This document shows positions 1-8,352 of a stretch of DNA of 64,000 bases, piece by piece. A program made the position numbers and the translations under genes. The stretch is from positions 3,472,001 to 3,536,000 of the forward strand of contig CBDDKO010000002.1 of NCBI GenBank assembly GCA_965230275.1, in the 5' to 3' direction. The notes under the pieces are model-generated. The model was not told the DNA's origin. It saw only the letters and a list, made by a program, of their open reading frames with translations, and searched no databases. This DNA is from JAJRRS01 sp965230275. GTDB taxonomy: Bacteria; Planctomycetota; Phycisphaerae; Phycisphaerales; Phycisphaeraceae. Numbering within the stretch: the first letter of the stretch is position 1; every line of letters starts with the position of its first letter.

Positions 1-1
1 C

Positions 2-517
2 GTTCAGGCGACCGCCGACTCGATGGGCATGCTCGGCACCGTGATCAACGGATTGGCGCTCAAGGAAACTTTAGAAAAGTTCGGCCAGCCGGCGCGGGTG
101 CTCAGCGCGATCAACCTCTCGGCCGTCGCGGAGACGTTCATCCGTGGCCGGGCCAACCGTCACCTGGAGAAGGGGCGGGTTGTGATCTTCGTCGCCGGGA
201 CCGGCAACCCGTTTTTCACAACCGACTCGGCGGCGTCGCTGCGGGCCGCGGAGATCAACGCCGACGTCCTGCTCAAGGCGACCAAGGTCGACGGCGTCTA
301 CGACAAGGACCCGATGAAGCACGACGATGCCCAACGCTTCGATACTTTGCAGTTTAAGGATGCGATCGAGCGGGACCTGAAGGTCATGGACCTGACCGCG
401 TTCGACATGTGCCAGAAGCGCGGCATCCCGATCATTGTGTTTAACATGAAAGAGCCCGGCCACATCGCCGAGGTCGTGGCGGGCAAGTCCCATGGCACGA
501 AGGTCGTGGCAGGGTGA
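2..517 (+). CDS. pyrH: UMP kinase, C-terminal part (cut by window edge)
   Basis: This is the C-terminal 171 codons of bacterial UMP kinase; the N-terminus lies left of the window. The enzyme makes UDP from UMP and ATP in pyrimidine nucleotide synthesis in the cytoplasm. The amino-acid-kinase fold is recognised by the GMLGTVINGLAL helix, the GTGNPFFTTDSAA nucleotide loop and the KVDGVYDKDP segment. The reading frame is open from base 2. The TGA stop (515-517) is also the first three bases of a dispersed TGTTCAATG repeat. frr follows after 92 bp, the usual pyrH-frr pairing, so tsf or rpsB may lie upstream. Confidence 0.97.
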   Translation, partial: VQATADSMGMLGTVINGLALKETLEKFGQPARVLSAINLSAVAETFIRGRANRHLEKGRVVIFVAGTGNPFFTTDSAASLRAAEINADVLLKATKVDGVYDKDPMKHDDAQRFDTLQFKDAIERDLKVMDLTAFDMCQKRGIPIIVFNMKEPGHIAEVVAGKSHGTKVVAG

Positions 518-598
518 TGTTCAATGTGCCATGTTCGATGTTCAATGTATTCCCTTTTGTCCGTTACATTGAACATTGAACATCGAAGATTGAAGATA
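515..598. repeat. Inverted TGTTCAATG stutter repeat between pyrH and frr
   Basis: The left arm (about 515-549) is built of TGTTCAATG/ATGTTCGATG units and the right arm (565-598) of the complementary CATTGAACAT units. The tips GTTCAATGTA (540-549) and TACATTGAAC (565-574) are perfect inverted complements around a 15-base spacer. The left arm begins with the pyrH TGA. A second copy of the same family lies at 16949-17042. Confidence 0.85.
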
Positions 599-609
599 GG
601 GAGCCGAAG

Positions 610-1176
610 ATGGATATTGATGAGAGCCTGCTGACGTGTGAAGAGTCGATGGACAAGGCGGTGGACTACCTGAAAGGCGAGCTGCGCGGCGTCCGGACCG
701 GGCGTGCCAACACGGCCCTGGTCGAGTTCATCAAGGTGGACTACTACGGCGCCCCGACCGAGCTTCGGCAGCTGGCGCTGATCAACGTCCCCGAGCCGAC
801 GCAGATCCTGATCAAGCCGTTCGACGCCTCTTCCACCAAGGAGATCGGCAAGGCGATCGAGGCCGCGGGCCTGGGGCTGAACCCCGTCGTCGAAGCCAAA
901 CAGGTCCGGCTGAATCTCCCGGCACTCTCCGGCGAGCGCCGCACCCAGCTGATCAGCAGCGTCAAGCAGATGGGCGAGCAGGGCAAGGTCGCCATCCGCA
1001 ACGCCCGGCGTGACGCCAACAAGCACATCGATCAGGCCGCGAAGGACAAGGCCCAGCACCTCAGCGAAGACGCGGTCGAAGAGGCCAAGGACGATGTGCA
1101 GAAACTCACGAAGAAGTATGAAGCTCAGGTCGATGAGTTGATCACGAGCAAGACGAAAGAGATCCAGGAGATCTGA
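610..1176 (+). CDS. frr: Ribosome recycling factor
   Basis: This protein of 188 residues matches the usual length of RRF, which with EF-G splits the post-termination ribosome. The motifs LKGELRGVRTGRANTALVE near the N-terminus and ISSVKQMGEQGKVAIRNARRDANKHI in two stretches of the helical arm are characteristic of the family, and the C-terminal long helix ends SKTKEIQEI. A GGGAG Shine-Dalgarno sits just after the intergenic repeat and sets the ATG at 610. The gene is co-directional with pyrH. Confidence 0.98.
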   Translation: MDIDESLLTCEESMDKAVDYLKGELRGVRTGRANTALVEFIKVDYYGAPTELRQLALINVPEPTQILIKPFDASSTKEIGKAIEAAGLGLNPVVEAKQVRLNLPALSGERRTQLISSVKQMGEQGKVAIRNARRDANKHIDQAAKDKAQHLSEDAVEEAKDDVQKLTKKYEAQVDELITSKTKEIQEI

Positions 1177-1181
1177 TCAGG

Positions 1182-1192
1182 CTTCCGGGGGG
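1182..1192. repeat. CTTCCGGGGG motif with G-rich tail
   Basis: One of at least ten copies of the decamer CTTCCGGGGG in the window. Here it lies 5 bases after the frr stop and is followed by a G-rich stretch reaching to about 1214, which contains the GGGAGG that serves as Shine-Dalgarno for the next gene. Confidence 0.6.
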
Positions 1193-1222
1193 TGCCAGGG
1201 GGCCGGGGCCGGGAGGTCGAGC

Positions 1223-4200
1223 ATGTGGCGGGACACGAACGGGACGATCCGGGGTGGTTTCCGACGTCACACTCGGGCGGCCGGCTGGCTGCTGGGGGTG
1301 TGGTGCTTGTTCCTGTTTACCATACCTGTCTACTCACAGGTGGACGACACCACTTCGCGTGTCGATGCCGCCATTGAACAACTCATCAACGAAGCCAACG
1401 ACCTGGGCACGATCAAGAGCCCGGAGCACCGTGCGGTGATGTCGCGCCCGCACCGCGTGCTTGAATCACTAAATAGTGAAGACGGGCCCACGGTCATTAA
1501 GCGGATGGCCGAGAAACTCACCGGCGATACGTACGGCGATACCTACATCCGCTGGCACCTGATACCCTTCATTCAGCAATACCTACACGCTCACGCCATC
1601 TCAGAACAGGCCGACGAACCATTGCCCGCCGAGGTCACCCGGGCGCTGCGGGACCTGTTCAAGCACCTGCCCCCCGAGGCCGAGGCACGGTACGTCTCGC
1701 CCTACACAGAAGAGGGCAAGGCGCTCAACGCGAAGATCGCCAGGCTGCGGTCCCAGACGCGGATCACCGTCGGCGTCCCGCCATTTGAAAAAACCTACTC
1801 CGGCCGGTCCGCGCTGCCGCATATGACCGACGCCGCTCGCAGGAAAACCGAGCCGATCGTCGATGAAATAGAAAAGCTGCAAGACCAGGTCAAGCAGATG
1901 CGCGACCGGGACGTCGACCGTGTTAACGAGCGCTACCGTGACGTGGTCAAGTCGCTGCGTGAGTACCGCTTCGATATGGCGTACACCATGGTCCAGAGCG
2001 GCGACCGGGCGCTGCTGAATGACCTGGCTAGCGGGATCGCCGGTCTGATCCGTCAGCGGCAACGGGCCGGGCTTGATCTGATGGATGCGCTCTACAAGGC
2101 GACGCGCCACGGCTACCTCGGTCGATACGACGACCGCGCCCTGTCCGGCTTTCGCGCTCGGTTAAGTAAGGCCGCAAGCGGGGCCCGGCCGTATGAGCCT
2201 TACCTGCGTGGCGAGGATGCGGTACCTAGAGATGTGAAGCCGGAGATGCGCAGCTTCGCGAACCACGCCGGCCATATGCTGGACCTGCTGCAAGACCCGT
2301 CGGCCATCCGCGCGTTCAGCCTGACCAGTTCGGTAAGTGCAAACTCGACACCATCCTCGCCAACACCCGTCGGCCTGTTCGATGCCCAGACGCTCTCGAT
2401 CGACGATGTCCGCGCCGCGATCAGCGCCGCCGTGCATGAGCTTTATACCGCCGACAGGCAGTCGGGCAGCGACGACGTCTACGCGCCCGGTCCGATCCTG
2501 CCGTACGAGTTTGTCCGCCATGACAGCTACTACTGGTACCTCAACCGCTACCGCCAGAAAGACCCGGTCTATCAGGAGGTGATCTACGAGGCGGGCAACC
2601 ACGCACTGGTGGCGGCGGCGATGCTCGCGGCCGGTGAGTCGTATCAGGACCCAAGGCTGCACGCGCGGATCAGCTGGGTGCTCAGCCGAGACACGCCGCA
2701 TACCTACGACCGCGGCATGCGGCTGATGATGCTCTCTCGCCTGCCGCTTGGGCTCTACGGCAGCGCAGCCAAGCGCGACACCGCCTGGCTCGGTTCAGCG
2801 ATTACCGACGTGGGAAACTTCAACGAACTGCATTACCAGGGCAGGGCCACCGGATTCGGCGACCACGGCAGCGGGCTATACGGCGTGCTGGGACTCTGGG
2901 CCGCGAACCGCATGGGTCTTAGCCTCAATGAAAAGAAGGTCTGGACGCCCATCGACAAGCACTGGCGCCTGACGCAGCAGAAGACCCCCGGCGATGAACC
3001 CGCCGGCTGGGCGGTCGGTATGCTCCACGAACTGAACGCCCGTGCTAGTGAAACAAGCACACCCATCACCACCAACACGCGCACCACCGTCACCGGCCCG
3101 ATGACCGCCGGCGGCGTCGCGGCGCTTACCCTCACCGAGCGATTCCTCCAGGGCGATAAACAACTGACTCCCGGCCGTGACAACGTCTCCCCGGAACTCC
3201 GTAAAGGTCTCGCCTGGCTCGACGCCAACTTTGATCCAGCTCAAAGCCCCGGCGCCGACTGGTTCTACTACATGTGGACTATCCAGCGCGTCGGGCAGGC
3301 GACCGGTCGGCGCACGTTCAACGGCATCGACTGGCACCGCCACGTCACCGCCGAGGTGCTCAACCGCCAGGGCGACGACGGCCTGTGGGAAGACCCGAGC
3401 GGTCAACAGGGCAAACTCCTGTCCACCGGCTTCGCACTGTCGTATCTCGCTAACGCGCTACAGCCGATCGCCGTCTCGAAGCTGAAGTTCGACGGGGCGT
3501 GGAACAATCGGCCGAACGATTTATGGAACTTCTCCGAGTACGCATCGGATGTCTACGAGACCGACACCGCCTGGCAGATCGTCAGTCTGGATCAACCGGT
3601 TTATGAACTAGCCGACGCGCCGCTGATGTACCTGGCGACGCATGAGCCGTTCACGCTCTCCGGCGATGAGCTTGCCCGGCTACGCGCGTACATCGAAGCG
3701 GGGGGGATGCTGGTCATCAATCCCGAGGCCCCGATCAATCGTTTGTCGCCGAGTATTGATGCGCTGGTCGAAGCGGTATGCCCCGGGCGATCGCTTGAGC
3801 CGGTCGATTCGGCCCACCCGTTCTACAGCCTGCATACCCCGCTGAAGCAGAATGTGCCGATGCAGATGGTGCACAACGGGGTCCGCCCGCTCGTGGTTGT
3901 CTTTAATAAGGACCTCGGCCGGGGCCTGCAGAGCAACGACCCGAAGCGCTTCGCCGATAGTTTCGTGGCGCTGTCGAACATGTACCTGTTCGCCGTCGGC
4001 ACGGAAACCAGCCGAACGCGATTGGCGTCGAATTACATCGTGCCGTCTGACGATGAACCCTACGAGCAGTTAACCGTGGCACGGCTGCGACATGACGGCG
4101 ACTTTGATCCCGAGCCCGGGGCGCTGAAGCAGATCGCTGCACTGATGGCGCGGGGTCATGGTCTCGGCTTGGAGGTCCAGACGCGCAATCCCGATGAGCT

Positions 4201-4672
4201 CGCTGATACGAAGATCGCGTTCATGACGACCACGGGCGGTGGTGCGCTGTCCGACGATCAGGCGAAAGCCTTGCGTGAGTGGGTCGAGGCCGGCGGCACG
4301 CTCTGGCTGGACGCCGCGGGCGGGTCGACGGAAGCGGTTAACGCCGCGAATGCGCTCTTGGCGCAGGCCTTTGCCGGGCACACGGTCCTGCCGCTGGCTC
4401 AGGACGACGCGATTATCACTGGCAAGGGCCTCGGCCTTTCGGCATACGACCTTCGCCGTGTGTCCTACAGCCGGTTCGCTCAACGCACGATGGGCCAGGC
4501 CAACGCGCCGCGGCTGCAAGCGATCACGATCGACGGCAGGGTAGCGGTAATCTATTCGCCCGAAGACATCACGGCGGCGCTGGCCGGCCTGGAACATTGG
4601 CAGGTCTTTGGTTACTCCCCCGAATCCGCCCGGAAGCTTGTCGCCAACGGCATCCTCCAGGTATCCCGTTAA
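1223..4672 (+). CDS. Large exported DUF4159-type protein
   Basis: This protein of 1149 residues has an N-terminal hydrophobic segment (about 20-38, WLLGVWCLFLFTIPVYS) acting as signal peptide or anchor. Residues about 150-450 are charged and helical. Residues about 450-760 look like an alpha/alpha-toroid, as in prenyltransferase or terpene cyclase-like repeats (NRQGDDGLWEDPSGQQGKLL). The region about 765-880 is DUF4159-like (WNFSEYASDVYE, APLMYLATHEPF, then LRAYIEAGGMLVINPEA), and a second similar unit follows near 940-1050 (LREWVEAGGTLWLDAAGG). Such proteins are common in planctomycetes, where the function is unknown. GGGAGG at 1210-1215 supports the ATG at 1223. Confidence 0.8.
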   Translation: MWRDTNGTIRGGFRRHTRAAGWLLGVWCLFLFTIPVYSQVDDTTSRVDAAIEQLINEANDLGTIKSPEHRAVMSRPHRVLESLNSEDGPTVIKRMAEKLTGDTYGDTYIRWHLIPFIQQYLHAHAISEQADEPLPAEVTRALRDLFKHLPPEAEARYVSPYTEEGKALNAKIARLRSQTRITVGVPPFEKTYSGRSALPHMTDAARRKTEPIVDEIEKLQDQVKQMRDRDVDRVNERYRDVVKSLREYRFDMAYTMVQSGDRALLNDLASGIAGLIRQRQRAGLDLMDALYKATRHGYLGRYDDRALSGFRARLSKAASGARPYEPYLRGEDAVPRDVKPEMRSFANHAGHMLDLLQDPSAIRAFSLTSSVSANSTPSSPTPVGLFDAQTLSIDDVRAAISAAVHELYTADRQSGSDDVYAPGPILPYEFVRHDSYYWYLNRYRQKDPVYQEVIYEAGNHALVAAAMLAAGESYQDPRLHARISWVLSRDTPHTYDRGMRLMMLSRLPLGLYGSAAKRDTAWLGSAITDVGNFNELHYQGRATGFGDHGSGLYGVLGLWAANRMGLSLNEKKVWTPIDKHWRLTQQKTPGDEPAGWAVGMLHELNARASETSTPITTNTRTTVTGPMTAGGVAALTLTERFLQGDKQLTPGRDNVSPELRKGLAWLDANFDPAQSPGADWFYYMWTIQRVGQATGRRTFNGIDWHRHVTAEVLNRQGDDGLWEDPSGQQGKLLSTGFALSYLANALQPIAVSKLKFDGAWNNRPNDLWNFSEYASDVYETDTAWQIVSLDQPVYELADAPLMYLATHEPFTLSGDELARLRAYIEAGGMLVINPEAPINRLSPSIDALVEAVCPGRSLEPVDSAHPFYSLHTPLKQNVPMQMVHNGVRPLVVVFNKDLGRGLQSNDPKRFADSFVALSNMYLFAVGTETSRTRLASNYIVPSDDEPYEQLTVARLRHDGDFDPEPGALKQIAALMARGHGLGLEVQTRNPDELADTKIAFMTTTGGGALSDDQAKALREWVEAGGTLWLDAAGGSTEAVNAANALLAQAFAGHTVLPLAQDDAIITGKGLGLSAYDLRRVSYSRFAQRTMGQANAPRLQAITIDGRVAVIYSPEDITAALAGLEHWQVFGYSPESARKLVANGILQVSR

Positions 4673-4691
4673 ACTACGACCTGTTCTGACC

Positions 4692-4720
4692 AGACCCTAT
4701 ACCCTAGACCCTATACCCCA
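4692..4720. repeat. AGACCCTATACCC stutter repeat
   Basis: Two tandem AGACCCTATACCC units joined by T fill the junction between the DUF4159 gene (stop at 4672) and the next ATG (4731). The unit is related to the right arm of the repeat at 39858-39892 (CCCTAGACCCAAGACCC). No Shine-Dalgarno remains in front of the downstream gene. Confidence 0.7.
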
Positions 4721-4730
4721 CTGACCACCC

Positions 4731-5729
4731 ATGGACTTCTTCGCCCAACCCCGTGAACGCCTCGCCGTGCTACCCACGCCGCTTGAGTTCATGCCGCGCC
4801 TCACCGACAAGCTCGCCGGGCCGCGCATCTACCTCAAGCGCGACGACCTGACCGGGCTCGCCTTCGGCGGGAACAAGACGCGCAAGCTCGAATACCTCAT
4901 CGCCGACGCCAAGCGCAAGGGCGTGACCCACTTCATCACCGAGGGCGGCGCACAGTCCAACCATGTGCGACAGTCCGCCGCCGCCGCAAGGCTCGCGGGC
5001 ATGCAGGCCGTGCTGGTGCTTAACTCGCCGGAGGATGCGCCGCCGCTGCAAGGCAACCTGCTGATCGACGACCTGCTCGGGGCCGAGTGTCATTACGTTA
5101 AGGCCGGCCCGGACCGTAAGCCCAAGATGCAGGAGCTTGCCGATCGGATCACGTCTGAGGGCGGCGTGCCGTACGTCGTCGTCTCCGGCGGCTCCGACGC
5201 GGTCGGCTCGTTGGGTTACGCCAACATGGTTCTCGAGATGAACAGCCAACTGGTCGAGCAGGTCGTCAGCCCGCGCTGCGTCTACGTCGCCAACGGCAGC
5301 GCCGGCACACAGGCGGGTATGGTCCTGGGTAAGTCGCTGTTCGGCGGCGACTACACCATCAAGGGCTACTGCGTCGTGCCCGGCGGGGCGGAGGAGATCA
5401 CACAGGACACGCTCACGCTCGCCAACCAATGCGCCGCCGGCATCGGGGCCGACCCGGTCGATGCCTCGCAAGTCATCTGTGACGACACCCAGTTCGGCGA
5501 AGCCTACGGCCAGCCCACACCCGCCGCCCTCGAAGCGATCAAGCTGCTCGCCGACACCGAGGCCATCCTCTTGGACCCCGTCTATTCCGCCAAGGCCTTC
5601 GCCGGCATGCTCGCCGACATCCGCGCCGGGCTGTACTCAAGCGAGGACGCCATCGTCTTCGTCCACACCGGCGGCACCCCGGCACTGTTCGCCAAGGTCG
5701 ATCTGCTTCAGCCTATACTCTCAAGGTGA
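4731..5729 (+). CDS. dcyD: D-cysteine desulfhydrase / ACC deaminase-family PLP enzyme
   Basis: This is a fold-type II PLP enzyme of 332 residues. The PLP lysine is in FGGNKTRKLEYLIADA (about residues 46-61) and the substrate loop is EGGAQSNHVRQSAAAAR. D-cysteine desulfhydrase splits D-cysteine to pyruvate, H2S and ammonia; ACC deaminase shares the scaffold. The GGSDAVGSLGYANMVLE segment and the overall length favour the desulfhydrase branch, but sequence alone does not fix the substrate. The gene sits between two stutter repeats, and its TGA stop (5727-5729) runs straight into CAGGAAAAGCAGG repeats. Confidence 0.82.
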   Translation: MDFFAQPRERLAVLPTPLEFMPRLTDKLAGPRIYLKRDDLTGLAFGGNKTRKLEYLIADAKRKGVTHFITEGGAQSNHVRQSAAAARLAGMQAVLVLNSPEDAPPLQGNLLIDDLLGAECHYVKAGPDRKPKMQELADRITSEGGVPYVVVSGGSDAVGSLGYANMVLEMNSQLVEQVVSPRCVYVANGSAGTQAGMVLGKSLFGGDYTIKGYCVVPGGAEEITQDTLTLANQCAAGIGADPVDASQVICDDTQFGEAYGQPTPAALEAIKLLADTEAILLDPVYSAKAFAGMLADIRAGLYSSEDAIVFVHTGGTPALFAKVDLLQPILSR

Positions 5730-5779
5730 CAGGAAAAGCAGGAAAAGCAGGAAAACAGAAAATTGGGAAAGCAGGAAAT
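5727..5779. repeat. GCAGGAAAA stutter repeat after dcyD
   Basis: Directly after the dcyD stop codon, five imperfect units of CAGGAAAAG/GCAGGAAA follow one another. It is a separate family from the CCCAACC tract 30 bases further on. Confidence 0.75.
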
Positions 5780-5805
5780 AGGACATTCGCTGCCGTACGA
5801 TTCAT

Positions 5806-5850
5806 CCCAACCCCCAACCCCCAACCCCCAACCCCCAACCCCCAACCCCC
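5806..5850. repeat. CCCAACC heptamer tandem tract
   Basis: This is a perfect 7-bp tandem (CCCAACC, just over six units) ending exactly at the rhodanese ATG. The complementary strand reads GGGGGTTGGGGGTT, a telomere-like, G-quadruplex-prone pattern. A shorter version lies inside ksgA at 31878-31913. Confidence 0.9.
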
Positions 5851-6174
5851 ATGCTCAATCCCCCGGCCGTGACCCCCAGCGAACTCAAAGCCATGCTCGA
5901 CCGTGGCGACGATATCGAACTGGTCGACGTGCGCGAGCCGAAGGAACACGCGATCGTTCAGCTCCCCGGCTCAAAGCTGATCCCCTTAAAGACCCTGCCC
6001 GACCACGTCGACGACCTGGACCCCGACAAGACCCAGGTCGTGATCTGCCGCGTCGGCCAGCGCAGCGCCATGGCGGTCGCTTTCTTAAGAGAGCGTGATT
6101 ACGAAGCCCTAAACCTCACCGGCGGCATCCTTGGCTGGGCCCGGGAAGTCGATCCCACGATGCCGACGTATTGA
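5851..6174 (+). CDS. Single-domain rhodanese-like sulfurtransferase
   Basis: This protein of 107 residues is one rhodanese domain. The VDVREPKEHAIVQLPGSKLIPL entry and the active-site loop ICRVGQRSA, with catalytic Cys, are clear, as is the C-terminal NLTGGILGWARE. Such domains carry persulfide sulfur, and the gene follows an enzyme of the D-cysteine desulfhydrase family, so a shared sulfide/persulfide role is possible (inference). The ATG at 5851 is immediately preceded by the C/A-only tandem and has no Shine-Dalgarno. The next in-frame ATG, 5893, also lacks one. Confidence 0.9.
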   Translation: MLNPPAVTPSELKAMLDRGDDIELVDVREPKEHAIVQLPGSKLIPLKTLPDHVDDLDPDKTQVVICRVGQRSAMAVAFLRERDYEALNLTGGILGWAREVDPTMPTY

Positions 6175-6216
6175 ATCCACGTTTTTCATTTCTTCCTATC
6201 AGGCCGACGATTTCTA

Positions 6217-6244
6217 TTGGAATCAGGCTGCTACGCGTTAAGAT
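6217..6244 (+). promoter_or_regulatory. Candidate sigma-70-like promoter for the 6305 gene
   Basis: TTGGAA (6217-6222), 16-base spacer, TAAGAT (6239-6244), about 60 bases before the ATG at 6305. Judged by eye only. Confidence 0.4.
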
Positions 6245-6304
6245 GTGTGTGTAAGCCTCGCGCCGGGTGCGGGGATGCGTATACATCAGTGATAGGGGGC
6301 GCAC

Positions 6305-8320
6305 ATGGCACAAGATGCTGAATCTTTACGTCTAGGTGGTTGGCTCAGGCGGCTGAACTACACACCCATTCGCGACCTGTTGCGGGGCAAGATCACCGGC
6401 CGGTATGACTTCTATAGTCATTTCCGTGCCGCCTTCCCGGAGCCGTTAGCCAGACACCTCTACAAGATCGTCAACCGGGCCGATCTCACCCGGCGTGAGC
6501 AGACGCAACTCACGCAGGAACTTATCGAGCGTTACGAGCCCGAGATCGCGGCAGGCAAGACACCGGAGGCGTTAATCGAGGAACTGCCCCGACGCAAGAC
6601 CACGCGCCGATACCGACGGGCCTACAAACGTCGACGCCATATCCTCTGGCGTGCCACCGAGCATGCCGCGGGGTGCCTGTTGCTGGTCCCGATCGCGCTG
6701 GCTGGCATGTACTTCTGGGCGGTGGTGTTCTTTTGGTTCAGTAAGCCGACACTATCTGTTGATTACCTTGCCCAACTCAACGCGCCCGCACTGGCCGTGC
6801 CGGAGGAAGACCGGGCGTGGCCGTTATACCGCGAGGCATACCTTGGTATGCATGAGTATGACGAAGCTTATCCCAAGCCTGATTATGACGGTGTGTCGCC
6901 TTATCAACCACACTGGATGGGTATGGTTACATTCCTCGAAGATCATCAGGCGGAGCTCGCGTTAATACGAGAGGCTGCCCAGAAACCAGGCTTAGGGCTG
7001 ACGGTCGGATACCTTGGCCACTACAGGGATGAGGACGCTCTCGTCTTTTACGGGCGAAGCGAGATCGATCCGAACCTGCCAGCAGATCGTTATGTGGTTG
7101 ATAAGCGGGATCGTCTAAAACCCATGGCGTATTGGATGGAGTTGGCGAACTTCTGGCCTATCCGACACCTGGCACAGGTTCTGGTATCCGATGCATACCT
7201 GGCGATAGAATCGCATGACCCGGAACGGTTCTGTGATGATCTAGAAGCCATGTTTGGCATGGTTAAACATCTAACCGAAGTTCCCATGCACTACAATGGT
7301 CTATTGGGGATCGAAATACGTGAAGAGGTCTACGGGGTTATTTCAGATGTGATGGCCACGAATCCGTCGGTTCTTCATGAGTCACAACTCAAACGATTAC
7401 TTCAATTGATTAATCAAGATGCAGAGCATCAACTGGTCACGGTTGAGGGCGATCGGCTAATGATCCTTGATTACATGCAAAGGATCTACACAGACAACGG
7501 GCGGGGCGACGGACACATCACGCCAGAAGGCATCTGCCTGCTAGACTCTGATTGGGACTGGGAGCCTACGTACACATATACGTGGGTAGATAGGCTGGGG
7601 CATGCTAGTAAGGTTCCAATCGAAGCTGTGCTGGTCGTATCACGTAAAGAGATAAATCATAAAATTGAAGATCTCTTTGATACTGCCGAATCGGCTCTTT
7701 ATGTACCAATGTGGCAAATGCACGAGTCGGACGTAAAGCGTGAAATCTGGAATTGGTCACGATCAGATTGGCGTCGCTATCGGCCGTTACATTTGATCGG
7801 TGATTACACACGCGCAAGAGAGTCTATCACACTATGCACAGCCAAGTACGAGGGTATTAAAACCGCCATAGCGATTGAACAATACAGGCGTGATCACGGT
7901 GTCTGGCCTGATAGTCTTGGTGAATTGTTGGGGGAATACTTGGATCATTTGCCCGTCGATCCGATGACCGGTGAACCCGCTAGATATCGTGTCATCGACG
8001 ACCGGCCCGTCATATACGCTGTCGGAGAAGACGGTGATGACGACCAGGCACACCTCCCATTTAATCTGCATTGGAGAAGCGTGGAGAACAATTATGCGGA
8101 AGGTTGGGGAACTAAGTTTTTCCCTGCTGACGGTGATTGGATCATTTATCCCGACCCGGAGACGGATAGAATCACCCAGAGAGAGGCAGATCAACCGGAT
8201 ATCCCAGAGCCGAGTCATCCCGATGAGCTTGGCATGATGGGTTACGGATATCGTGGCCCCTCTTGGTATGACTGGCCAGATACGATTGAAGCGGTGGAGT
8301 CCGATGATCCCGCCCCGTGA
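6305..8320 (+). CDS. Membrane-anchored protein with pseudopilin-like C-terminus, unknown function
   Basis: The protein has 671 residues. A basic cytoplasmic N-terminal part (1-115, ending RRKTTRRYRRAYKRRRH) precedes one strong transmembrane segment (about 122-147). A long extracytoplasmic region follows. Near 510-590 it carries a segment (AIAIEQYRRDHGVWPDSLGELL, read in two parts, then LPVDPMTGEPARYR and YAVGEDGDDD) that resembles the tail of GspG-like pseudopilins and is found on many planctomycete surface proteins. The base composition is AT-richer than the neighbours. No enzyme motif is visible and the function is unknown. Confidence 0.75.
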   Translation: MAQDAESLRLGGWLRRLNYTPIRDLLRGKITGRYDFYSHFRAAFPEPLARHLYKIVNRADLTRREQTQLTQELIERYEPEIAAGKTPEALIEELPRRKTTRRYRRAYKRRRHILWRATEHAAGCLLLVPIALAGMYFWAVVFFWFSKPTLSVDYLAQLNAPALAVPEEDRAWPLYREAYLGMHEYDEAYPKPDYDGVSPYQPHWMGMVTFLEDHQAELALIREAAQKPGLGLTVGYLGHYRDEDALVFYGRSEIDPNLPADRYVVDKRDRLKPMAYWMELANFWPIRHLAQVLVSDAYLAIESHDPERFCDDLEAMFGMVKHLTEVPMHYNGLLGIEIREEVYGVISDVMATNPSVLHESQLKRLLQLINQDAEHQLVTVEGDRLMILDYMQRIYTDNGRGDGHITPEGICLLDSDWDWEPTYTYTWVDRLGHASKVPIEAVLVVSRKEINHKIEDLFDTAESALYVPMWQMHESDVKREIWNWSRSDWRRYRPLHLIGDYTRARESITLCTAKYEGIKTAIAIEQYRRDHGVWPDSLGELLGEYLDHLPVDPMTGEPARYRVIDDRPVIYAVGEDGDDDQAHLPFNLHWRSVENNYAEGWGTKFFPADGDWIIYPDPETDRITQREADQPDIPEPSHPDELGMMGYGYRGPSWYDWPDTIEAVESDDPAP

Positions 8321-8352
8321 CGACTAGGCCCATCGGGCCTACAATCCCGCTC

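Noticed and set aside
5763..6098. 111-codon frame with (PTPNPQP) repeats overlapping the rhodanese gene
   Set aside because: It is a translation of the CCCAACC tract plus an off-frame reading of the rhodanese gene.
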